Positions 23,945 to 34,139 of a stretch of 64,000 nucleotides of DNA are shown here, in pieces. Source of the DNA: Macrocystis pyrifera (taxonomy: Eukaryota > Sar > Phaeophyceae > Laminariales > Laminariaceae); assembly GCA_031763025.1 (NCBI GenBank), contig JASSKH010000003.1:8087199-8151198 (forward strand), written 5' to 3'. The notes beneath the pieces are model-generated. The model had not been told where the DNA came from. It was given only the letters and a program-made list of their open reading frames with translations, and made no database searches. A program made the translations under genes and the position numbers. Each line of letters starts with the position of its first letter. Within the stretch, counting starts at the first letter, position 1.

Positions 23945-25861
23945 TTGGCAGGCAATCCAGATTCTCATCACGTCCGTACACCTCTCCATACTGGTGACCT
24001 AAAGCTGGATGCACCCCCCTCTCTGCGCTTTTCCTGTCGCCATTGTCCATCTCAGGCAAGCCCTAACCGCAGCGGAATAGACTTCAACAAGTTCGAGGCC
24101 GAATTTTCGGAAAGTCGCGCTCGTCATCGCATGATCCATTGCGACCGTACGGTGGGACACACGTTAGTGTTTTCGGCCGTTCACTCTCGCGAGCCTTGCC
24201 CCGGAGACGAAGTAACAACTGCCGTCGGTAGACGAACACGTCGGCGTAAACAACCACCGCCCCATCGAAAAGAGTTAAGCGACGCCGCAGAGACAAACTC
24301 GACCCCTTGGACAAGAGCGAGGCGTAAACCGCACGACCAGAGCGTCCAAGCCCACCGTTTATTGTCGACGCGACGGCCATTGTCTGCGTGGGCGAGCCCA
24401 CGCCACCCACCCGGCTACATTGAAATCCATTGCGCGGGTGGCAGCGGCTGCCGGTATGACGAGGCCCACAACAACAATACATTGGTTATGGATAACGGAG
24501 GCGACGAAGCGGGAGCAACCGCGTGCGGGGTTCTGACTCCGAGTAGGTGCCGACAGGCGCCTGATGCTATTCGCCCACACACCGCGTTAGGCATGCGAGG
24601 GGTTAGGGACCAGCCCGATCTGTTTGACGCACGCGCCGCAGACCCCGGGTGGGGCAGTACAGGGGTTTATTCTGCCACCCGGCCGCTTTCCGCGCCGGAA
24701 AGGGATTCATGGAAAGCCTGGAGCAAGGTCGACACGAGCTGTGGGCGTCCAGCAGCACCTCCTCAAACTTTGGTTGGCAGCAGTCCCCCGAACTTTGCAC
24801 GTACGTACCGTCCGAGATCTGCGACACACAACCAGCGCCGAAAAACGATTGGGGTGCAGAACGGCTTGAACGCACCAGAGGACGGCTCGGAATACTCCGG
24901 AAACACCTGCTTCTTTGGACGAACCCTTCTGGCAGAGGCGAAGCTTCTGGTCGACGCAAGCGCCCAAACGAGCCTACGGTGCCGCAAAAAAGTGACCCTC
25001 AAATGCTCAAGTCTCGACGGACTCATGAGGCAGCAAGGCCGCGTGCGGAAAACTCTCCAAGGTTTTGTGGTTGAGGCCTCAGTTACTGCCCGTCGGCATA
25101 GTGCGGGGGAAGGTGGAGACAGAGTTTGTAGTTCGAGCTCCGTCGCCGTTTCTGCTGTCCAAGACTTTTTAGAAACGTCAGCGAGAAACATCGCTACAAG
25201 CCTCGCCCCGTTTCGAGAGGCACCTCCACTGGACGATCGAGGAAACTACCCCGAGCTTACCAAACTCATGGGGAAAGCAGGCCAGCGTGAGCTGTACCAA
25301 ACCCTGCTGGGCAGCTGCCGTATGATCACAGCAGTTGACGGCGCGATCGGCGTTGATTTACTGCAAGAAAATTGTGGAATGAGAATGTCTGCGACGACCG
25401 TTTCGACGCTTGATGGCCTAGTAGGAGAACACCATGACAGGGCAGATTGCTGTGCTAATTTGAATTTTCCTCGTCCACGCCGCCCAGTAGCGGCAAAGCG
25501 CGCGGAGCCCCCACCGGCCGGTGCAGAGGAAAATGTGCGTCGGGCAGGAGCTGTGCGCGGAAATGGAGCAGGGAGGGAGTCGGACAAGCGACAAAGTGGC
25601 GCCAAGGAATACCACGGCGAAGTTGCTGTCAGTGACGGCGGCGCCAGCAGCGCCGTTTTTTCCCAAAGCTCCAGTGTTGACGTGCAAGGGGTGGAGGCGG
25701 GGCCACCAGTTGTCGATGCCCAGTCGCCTTCAGCACACCATACCGCTCGGGAGGCGGTTGTCGAGCACAACTCGGAGAGTGAAATATACGAAAACCTATC
25801 AGTCGAGGATGTCGAGGAGGAAGAGGAGGACGAACAGGAATACGAAAGCGATTACTCGTAG
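23945..25861 (+). CDS. Large exon of an unrecognised Pro/Arg/Ser-rich protein with acidic tail
   Basis: A 638-codon open frame, too long and too even in composition to be chance. It has no ATG at its start; the exon probably begins at the TTGGCAG|GC acceptor (23952). A single-exon alternative would start at ATG 24131. The first half is basic and contains three copies of an R-P-[LR]-S-A motif ('TRRPLSAW', 'TRPLSAPE', 'YRPRSATH'), which I associate with ciliary and microtubule-binding proteins. The middle contains a more ordered segment ('NYPELTKLMGKAGQRELYQT' onward). The end is strongly acidic ('VEDVEEEEEDEQEYESDYS'). No enzyme motif or membrane segment is seen. It may be the 3' end of the gene begun at 21295; a phase 1 entry would fit that exon's GGAG donor. 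A flagellar role is speculation. Confidence 0.6.
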   Translation: MAGNPDSHHVRTPLHTGDLKLDAPPSLRFSCRHCPSQASPNRSGIDFNKFEAEFSESRARHRMIHCDRTVGHTLVFSAVHSREPCPGDEVTTAVGRRTRRRKQPPPHRKELSDAAETNSTPWTRARRKPHDQSVQAHRLLSTRRPLSAWASPRHPPGYIEIHCAGGSGCRYDEAHNNNTLVMDNGGDEAGATACGVLTPSRCRQAPDAIRPHTALGMRGVRDQPDLFDARAADPGWGSTGVYSATRPLSAPERDSWKAWSKVDTSCGRPAAPPQTLVGSSPPNFARTYRPRSATHNQRRKTIGVQNGLNAPEDGSEYSGNTCFFGRTLLAEAKLLVDASAQTSLRCRKKVTLKCSSLDGLMRQQGRVRKTLQGFVVEASVTARRHSAGEGGDRVCSSSSVAVSAVQDFLETSARNIATSLAPFREAPPLDDRGNYPELTKLMGKAGQRELYQTLLGSCRMITAVDGAIGVDLLQENCGMRMSATTVSTLDGLVGEHHDRADCCANLNFPRPRRPVAAKRAEPPPAGAEENVRRAGAVRGNGAGRESDKRQSGAKEYHGEVAVSDGGASSAVFSQSSSVDVQGVEAGPPVVDAQSPSAHHTAREAVVEHNSESEIYENLSVEDVEEEEEDEQEYESDYS

Positions 25862-27370
25862 CATTGGGATATGTCCAATCGGGTATCTTGATAGAGGTCA
25901 AAAGCGTGGCAACGTGGTCATTGGCGAGATCCACCTTCGCTAATTTATTGTTCGCATAGGGGAGAACACGGCACTCGTAGAAGTTTCAGATTGGCACACG
26001 CGCCGAACCTCCACCGGAAATATTCGAAGGTCTGCAATTCCTCTTCCCCGTATCGGTCTTGGAAGTGCATTAATAAGGACCAAATGAACCCAGAACCAAG
26101 CGAGGACTCGAGTTTTGCTGTACTGCAGTCGCTCTGCGCATAGCACCGCCTCTGTCACCTAGCCTGCAAGGAATATGCTCCCAGAGAATATGGACATCGT
26201 GAGATATGAGACTCGTTTGTCCTCTTCCGCAGGATCAACTGAAGCAGCAGCGTTCGACAGATGATTGTTGCCTCCTTCCGAGAACTGATTACTTGAGCTT
26301 ATTCGATGATTTCAGGGATCTTCGAGCCCTCAAACTGATGCTCCAAACTTTCTTGGAATTTTTAAGAAGCCCGCGCAATACCCCGAGGGCGCTCAAGACA
26401 GAATACGATATCGTCGGGGGCTTTTCGAGCACTCAAACGGATGCTCAAAAGCTCTCGCTTTTTTTACGAAGTCTGCGAAATACCCGAGGGTAACACTGTC
26501 GTCGACAATATTAATTCCCTTCAAACCCCAGAACGACCAAACTTGTGTGTGCTGAACACTGCCGACGGTATTTTGCATCGGAAAAAACTGAATGCGGAGG
26601 GGGGTGGCGCGAATATCAACATGGCGGTTTAAAACCAAAGCACCACGAGTTCCATTCCAGCCAAATCTCTAGCGGCAACCGTCAACCCCATAAGCGCCCT
26701 TACGTGACTGGAAATGGCCGCCCGTTCCGAAAAAAAAAAAATCTTGCGAAAAAAAAAAAAATCTTAAGCTCCTGGAGTACCTCCAGATTGCCAAAGCTTC
26801 GACATCTACTTCGCTACGAACAACGTCGGCAATGCAATTTTCTTCCGCACCCCACGTGCCCACACCGTCATAACTATCATACCGCAATTGACGCGCGCTA
26901 CGTGAGGTAGAGGTAGCGCCTGAAATCATGAGATTCGTTCTTCACTCGGGGAGCTCCTTCCTTGCCTCGCTCGACAACCGGCTTATAGAAAAACTGTAAG
27001 CTATACGTAGCCCAATACGCAAAATCCCATGGGCTAGGTTTCTATAAGGATTTTTTTCGAAAAAACACACAATGGACCCCAAAGACACTGAGGAGGGTTC
27101 AAAAATACAATCCCTAATTAGTTCGACGCTGCCATCAATACGCAAGAGAGTCCGCCTCACAGGCGGTTCTTAGCAGGGTTTCAGTCCACACTTCATGCGA
27201 CTCGCCGAAACACCTCGCGGCGCTTCGCGCTTGGTGTAAGCAAATGCCTGCCTGGTCGGTGGAAACCCGACGTGCTCCGTCCCGGCATTTTAGGGAGTGA
27301 TGTGAGGTTCCATGGCCATGCGGCTACGGGCATGCACGACATGAGTATACCGCTCTATCGTGGCATGGTT
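25862..27370. other. Convergent intergenic region
   Basis: Lies between the stop codons of the 23.9-25.9 kb gene and the minus-strand MalY-like gene. It contains a diverged direct repeat of about 70 bp (26320-26390 and 26425-26500) and two A-runs around 26730-26762. No exon recognised. Confidence 0.45.
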
Positions 27371-28864
27371 CTATTGGGGAGGGGAGGATGGTCGGTCCTT
27401 TTCGCGGTACCCAGAAATAACGGCTTGCTCCATTCTTCTCAAGCCCTCCATCAACGTCGCCCGCGGACACGCAAAGTTGATCCGCACGTATCCCTCCCCG
27501 AGGAAGGTCTTTCCGTCGGTAAGACCTACTCCTGCCCTCTCGAATTCGGTTCCTGGACTCTTCCACCTGGTTACCGGCGACAAACAAAAAAGACGGAGCA
27601 GTTAACGCCGGCGGCAGACCGTCGAGATTTCAGGGATGCAGCAAAAAAAGCCAACACTCCGGTGTATGCGGGCAGAACGGAACGAGCGAAAGCGGCAGAA
27701 ACAGCAGCAGCAGCAGCACTTTGTTGTTGTTGGCGCATTCCGGTCAATCAGCGGACAGGCCCAACAGATGAAGGATTTCCGTGTCGGCAGCTTACATAAT
27801 AGCTCCACCAGCCTTTCCTTTGACCTCTAGCTTTCTTGGCGACGGACGCCCCACGATTTATGGCGTTGAGTAGTAGCCGGAGGTTGTTCGCAACAGCACC
27901 AGCATTGTGGCAGGCATCATACTCTATCCTGACTCTTCGAATGTTCCCGTTAAGGGAGCCGAGATGTAGGCTTTGCAGTACTTTTTGAGAGCCACTCCCG
28001 ATTCCTCGTGCTCTTCCAGTCATCTTGCACACTCCACGATCGGTTGATTCACGTCCATGGTTTAAGGGAAAACCTCGCCAAGCTCTCTTAAGCAGCGCTA
28101 TCAATATTCAGCAACAGCACCAACAATGCGGAAGGAAAAATAATCCAATCCCGTAACAACACAACCTGCTACTGCTGGTTACCTGCCAAAGAGAAGCAAC
28201 AGCGCGCCGTGCGTGCGTAGTACACACTGGTATTATAGTTTTCGGGCTTACCCGGCGTAGCTAGCGGTAAATCTGGCATGTAAGCGTGGAACAAAAACAA
28301 AAAATCATGCGTGACTCACCCCAGCCCTCGCACGTCTACCCATGCCAAATAAGTCGCCTCCATTGGGTCAATGCGAAGCTCCGGCAGCCGCTCCTCCATG
28401 AACGCGTACAGCGCTGCTCTGTTTCCCCTCAAGTGTTCAAGCAAGGCCTGTCGCCACGGATCCCCCTCATTGTACGCCGCTTCGCAGCCGACGTACCCTA
28501 GAGGGGAGTTCTGAGTCACCCACCCCCTGCACGAGACACACCAAGCAAAACCCGAGAGCGAGGCGTGCAAGTAGCGTTGGCCCGAAAATAAGTCAGGCGT
28601 GGTCGAGCTCGATTCGCATGTTTCGTGCGAGATGGATGAAACACGCGCGACACAAATTTCCGACACAAATTCCGGTCGAAAACAAGTCTCTCCACCGACG
28701 AAGCCGCACAATCATATTCAGACCGGCGTTGCCAAGCCACCCACGCGCGCTATGGTTTCGTGCAGCAAGACAAGCAGCAGCGAGTCTCCTACCTTGGATT
28801 CCATAAGGCGACCTCCAGCCCTTCCGAGCAGGAAAAACTTGTATCCGAGCTTCAGACACGCGCG

Positions 28865-28923
<59 letters not shown>

Positions 28924-31900
28924 CGACCCCTCCAACCACACCCCACGAGAGAGAAACGAACAGAAAAAAGAAGATAGGACCCCCGCGCGAATACCCGAGC
29001 GCTCCCGGCAGCAGACCCTAACCTACAGCAAGACGGACACCTCACCTGGCAGCCTTGGCAAAGCCCACTCGCAGCGTCTTGTCGGGGATGATCGCGTACG
29101 AGCACCCCAGCCCGGGCACATTGTACGTCTTGCTCGGCGCGTTCAGCAGTATTGTTCGATCGGCGAACCGCTGCAGAGGCAACCAAAGGTGAAGCGCGGT
29201 ATATGGGGGGGCACGATTCAACGCCATCAGCGTTCACGAAGGCAACAGCGTTCGTGGAGGGAACCACGTTCACGAAGGCAGCAACGTTCACAAATTTAAC
29301 CACACCCGTTCACGGAGGTAAGCATCGTTCGCCAAGGCAGTAGCGTTCACGAAGGCGACGTAGCAGCGTCCACAAAGGCGTTGGCCAAACTCCGTCTGTG
29401 TACCGCGAGAAGGCGCGCGAGAGAGAGGAAACCGACTGTGTAAGCCACGTTTTGACGAAGCCGAGTATCCAAAGTGTCGTTTCAAATCCCTCACAACCGA
29501 CATCTAGACATGGTGCACGCGCCGATATCTACGAGACGTACCCCTCCATCTAATGCCAGCATGGAGATGTGTTCAAGCTCTTGGTCTAAGATCAGATCGC
29601 AGTGGATCTCGTCTGAGACGATGATGAGGTCGTGCCGCACGCAGAACTCTCCCACCCTGATCAACTCTTCCGCCGTAAAAACTCTTCCTGTGATGGGGTG
29701 TCGTCATAAGCGGTAAGGGCAAGGGGCGAGGGGGGCAAAGGTTACCCACATCTCGGACAGACAGATCATGATCTATCTGTAGATCATCTAGTCCATCACC
29801 CTGCCTTTGTGAGAGGTTGTGCAGGATCTGTGCATAGTAGTACAGACAGATCCAACCCAGGAAACACACCCTAGATGATGCGAATTACACGGCTCCCACC
29901 CGGCTACATGACCTAAAAATAGTACCAGATCGGGAATGCATCTTTATTGAAATATCTAGGCCATGAAGTGGGAATCGATTATCTGCTCGAGGTGTGAAAG
30001 GGTACGACGTCATATGCCGGAATCGGCACTCGCCATGAACTCTTTCGTTCGGGACTTCAGAGAAAAGCGAACAATACAAGTACAAACATGTTTACAGCAT
30101 GGGCCAAAGCTCAACTGGGGTTGATCATTTTTTGGCGTCAGAACTGCTAAAGCAAGGAGGCGTACGTTCCACACAGGCGAAGTATGATCCTGTACTTATA
30201 TATATAGACTCGTGCTGCTGACCGACCACACAGCGCGTAGACGGTTGACAGGACCATTTTCCACCCCAAGGTTTGGTGGCGATCACTTGTTCCCAACGCC
30301 AACTGCTGCTACGGGCGCCAAGTGGAACACTTCGGGGTATATACACCCGCGCCGTGTCAGCGCCAGGCTACAGTCGCGGGGGTCTCAACCGTGGAAGCCG
30401 TGAAACAAGTCGACGCGGCGGTACCTACAGTAGATACCACTACTAATAGAGGCCGCGCATGCCTCCGACAAACAGCTACCGCAACAACGAAACATCGAAA
30501 ATTTGTTCACACCCCTCTCGCTCTCGAGAACACCAGCTTCCAGTTCCGTGTCGATGCCTCACCTACTGGGTTGTACGGGTTGCACAGCATGAACAAAGCG
30601 ACTTCCGGGTTGTCCTTCATCGCCGTCTCCATCGCCTCCCAGTCAAGGGTCCATCGTCCTCCAGCTTATTTTTTGTTGGCGTGCACACAAACGGGGCAGA
30701 ACAATGAAACACAACGCCCAGATGGGTGGCTTGTACTCCGGGGCACATCGCGCAATATCCACGAAGGAACAGCAGCTTTTTTTTGGGGGGGGGGCACAAT
30801 ACAGTCCCCGCTTGGTTCGCCGAGAACATTGCCAAGCCGTCTCGCTGCAACGTGATCCACCCGAAGCATATAACTAACGGTAAGGGAAGTCCGCGGTCCG
30901 ACAAACTCCCGCCTTCTTCATCCGTTCCGCGGCGACGGCCCGTTACCTGCACCGCTAGCTGAGACGGATTGACTCCTTTCTAAAACTACTGACTACCGGC
31001 AAACTCAATTGCAGTTGTAGTTCAAATTGTTACGAATATCACCAAAAAACCGAATAAAATAAAACTTTGACGGCGCTTTCGAACCGCACGCGCAACATCT
31101 CGGCACCTCGCTGTTTAACATTAACGTATGGACTCTTAGTCAACTCCACACTGCTGTACCACTAATTGAGGGAGCAGTATGGAAATAAAGCAGCGCTGCG
31201 AATCGCACCGGACAACATACTGACAGCATTGGCAACGACAAAACCGTCCAACCATGTGCCATCAACCACTTAACAACACACACAAGAAATAAGCCGCAAA
31301 AGCGAAGACTCGTCAAGTGCCGCCAAGTCGGCGCTATCTGTATTGGTCCGTTTTGAGGGCCCGGTTCTCACACACCTCTGTCTGCCGGCACTGTTACCAA
31401 GCCTCGGTCTGTGTGCTTAGGCGCCGTGAAGAACGGAGGATAGCTGGCCGTTTCAGGGCGGAGGGCGGGCGGGACGTGCATACGAGGAACACGTGTTGAC
31501 AACAAAAATAAGCAGCAGCAGCATCAGAGTGCTGTCGTTGCAACCTTCACAGTAGTGGCGCCTTCGTACTAATAGTAAATCAAGCGGCCCTCGTGCAGCT
31601 TGGATGGGTTCGCTGTCGGGGCGGCTCGTCCATTGTCTTCCCCGATACTCGAGGTCGCATCATGCGGCCGCTCACTCGCATGATGTCGGCCATCAATTTT
31701 CATCACCTCAGTCAATATCTATCGAGGGCTCTATAACACGACATCTACATTGATGGGTATGCGGTACAACGTTAGGTTGCGTGTGTACCTCCTGTGTACC
31801 CAACGACGGGAAGCATATCAGAAGCACGAAATATCAGCGAAAACCACAAACCACGTGGTGTTCTTAGCTCCCTTGAAATAACAACGTATGGTATTCACTA

Positions 31901-33792
31901 TGAGTACCGGTACCTGCAGTCCAGCACTGCTGCACTACGGTGGTAGCATGAAACGCCATGCGCACCTAGGGATGATGACCATGACGCTGGCGTTCTCTCT
32001 GGAAGCATGGCGCACGCGGCGTTCATGCTCTGAACAGTGCCCGGCGTGAAGAACAGCCAGCTCTTGTCGGGCACCTCTACTCCGTGTCTCTCCTGCAGCC
32101 AGAGAAAGGAAAGCGCATCATATGATACCCAGGATGTGCGGGAAGGCATTGACCTTGGAGGCGGAATGAATTGCTCGCGACGCTTGTGCGAGTGCACGGC
32201 GGTGCAATTTGTATGTCTATTGTGGTGTTTTACCCTTTGTCAGAGCACTGGCCCTGATACTATTAATATATACTATTAATACCAGGTTTTACTACTGCTG
32301 TATGAATAGAGCACCATTACACCTTAGTATGACATAATGTTAAGCACTGCGCCATATAGCACGGGATATACGTACCAAGTACCAGATACTTAAGGGGGTA
32401 CCCTGTGTTGTACCCCTGCTCCTAGTATGATGTAATATTAATAGGATGTTTTGACAACAGAGCGTAACGTGGAGCAGCAACGAGCAGTTTTCATTCGAAA
32501 AAATAGTAAAATAGTGTGCATGTCATGTCCCCTTAACCAATATGCCTACTCGTACGTAGTACCTGGATTTTCGTATCGCTGTAACCCTTCAACTTTTCTC
32601 CAAGGAGTTTCCATTAACTGTCCAACTGTCCACTACCTCGTCGGAGCTTGCGTACTACCCGCGGGACGTTGTTTCTTCTCGCGGGGCTTTGTTCTCGCCC
32701 AGGCGTCGTTGTGTCTGTCCTTCCGTGGGGCATGGGCGAGACATCCTGTCGAGATGGAGAGGGTGCGAGGTCGCCCCTCTCTTCTTTACCCTTGTCTCTT
32801 TTGTACTATATTGTCTGTCAGAACGTCGCACATCGTTCACTCCATTATGATGCTGTATACACGTGAGAACCTTGACCTTGCCGCTTACCGTCAAGAACGT
32901 GGTGGTGGTATGGTAACATTCGAACAGCGACACAACAATGCCATCTTCATGATAGATACCGGTAGAGTTTAGAGTCCGAGAACTTTACGAGTGCTCGTAC
33001 TGCTGTGTAGTACTCGTACGCACCAGGTATCCAGCAGTATAGATAGGAGTATCGATCTTGGCAGGTACCGACGTTGAGCTTGCGGTACCACTGAGCTCTA
33101 ATATACACCCATCTTACACCTGTGAGGGATCCAAGCCTCGCCTAACGCCGGCCTCGATCAGGTAACGGTTCCTGCGTTATATCCAGGGATATACGATATA
33201 ACCTTTTCCCTCCGCCTGCGCTTGCACCATGTCCCTGATATTTTTCGCTGTCAAGCCAAAGCTCATTGCTCTAGCCCTCTCGACAGTACAGACTGGAGAC
33301 CCACCACAAGCACTCATGCAATCACTCGCTCACTCGCTCACTCACCTTGTAGTACTTCATGACTGCCTCCTGGGCCCCTTCCGTGGGAGACGTGTAGCCG
33401 AAGATGCCGTGGTCAAGGCGATCACGAACGGCCGAGACTATTGCAGGCGCAGTTTTCAGGTCCATGTCTGCTACCCACAGCGGGATCACGTCCTTGCCGG
33501 CGTACTTGTCCCACTTCAGCGCACCGGTGTTCGCCCGATCGACGTGGGTCTCAAAGTCGAAGACATCCTGTTGGCCCTGTGTTGAAGTCGCGTGCGGAGG
33601 CGTCGAGGAAGACAGACTTCGACTGCCGGGCGCGAGTTGACCGGAGCTACGAGAAGCTCCGCGATTCAATTGGTGTGTCCAAGGCAGTTGCAATGCACGC
33701 CCAGACAACACGGCACGCGGGCCACCGAATCCTCCTGTATGTCTAACGAGTGTTCCAAACATCACCATGGTGGTAGCCACGCGAGTACACAT
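27371..33792 (-). CDS. MalY/PatB-type PLP-dependent C-S lyase or aminotransferase
   Basis: Exons placed by phase: 33792-33346, 32092-31966, an exon ending at 30563, 29687-29542, 29170-29046, 28526-28320 and 27566-27371 (TAG). The first about 70 residues form an Arg/Ser-rich organelle leader. Then follow the family blocks: 'IPLWVADMDLKTAPAI', 'GIFGYTSPTEGAQEAV', 'ALFMLCNPYNPVG', 'LIIVSDEIHCDLIL' (PLP-binding Asp), 'NAPSKTYNVPGLG' (Schiff-base Lys), 'PMEATYLAWVDVRGLG' and 'GEGYVRINFACPR' (carboxylate-binding Arg). Relatives are cystathionine beta-lyases (cystathionine to homocysteine, pyruvate and ammonia) or related aminotransferases; substrate cannot be decided. The stretch between 'TVQSMNAACA' and 'RWTLDWEAMET' is unresolved. 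Exon 31966-32092 shifts frame after 'NAACA', where the expected strand ('ENASVMVIIP') continues in another frame. About 25-40 residues are unplaced, with a candidate exon near 30925-30960. Confidence 0.82.
28866..28922. repeat. Poly(G) tract, 57 nt
   Basis: Longest homopolymer in the window, in the MalY-like intron between exons 29046 and 28526. ORFs crossing it on both strands (poly-Gly, poly-Pro) are artefacts. Confidence 0.95.
29215..29390. repeat. Degenerate minisatellite, GTTCACGAAGGC unit
   Basis: About nine units of 15-21 bp around GTTCACGAAGGCAACAGC, within a MalY-like intron. Length and sequence drift rule out a CRISPR array. Confidence 0.75.
29752..29992. mobile_element. Dispersed inverted-repeat element family B, copy 2
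   Basis: 241 bp, in reverse orientation relative to 12209-12454. Terminal sequences CTCGGACAGACAGATCA and (complement of) CTCGAGCAGATAATCGA. The shared core is CACCCGGC preceded by GCTCC. It lies immediately upstream, in transcriptional terms, of the MalY-like exon 29687-29542. Confidence 0.65.
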
Positions 33793-34139
33793 GATGATGA
33801 GGTTGGGGTCTCTCTCACCGCCGTCGCGTGTGTTTTTTGCGAGCTCGCCGACACAGGGTTTCGACCTCTTGCGGAGGCATTAACAGATCTCGCTTGCTTC
33901 TTGCTTCGCAGCGTGGAGATCGGCGAGGAACAAGGTGAAGGGTGGTAACACGGCCTCGACACCAGATTGGCACAGGTAAGACTCACCTAGGGTAGCGCAT
34001 AATCAAACTCGTCGCCGGCTTCAACTTGCCCGCTTCGATTGACGCCTGAACCGGAGCCACCCACCTATTTCAAGGACAAGTGCCTACCTGAAGCCCCTCC
34101 GTCCCTCGACTGCCAATCCTCAACAACAGCAGGTCGACA
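33793..34139. promoter_or_regulatory. Probable bidirectional promoter, MalY-like / PNISR-FHA genes
   Basis: Only 347 bp separate two outward-facing ATGs. The segment is free of repeats and homopolymers, unlike most spacers here. No individual element is identified. Confidence 0.45.

Noticed and set aside
28593-29303. Minus ORF of 236 codons and plus ORF of 179 codons through poly-Pro/poly-Gly
   Set aside because: Both depend on the G57 tract and a minisatellite; the true MalY-like exons here are in other frames.
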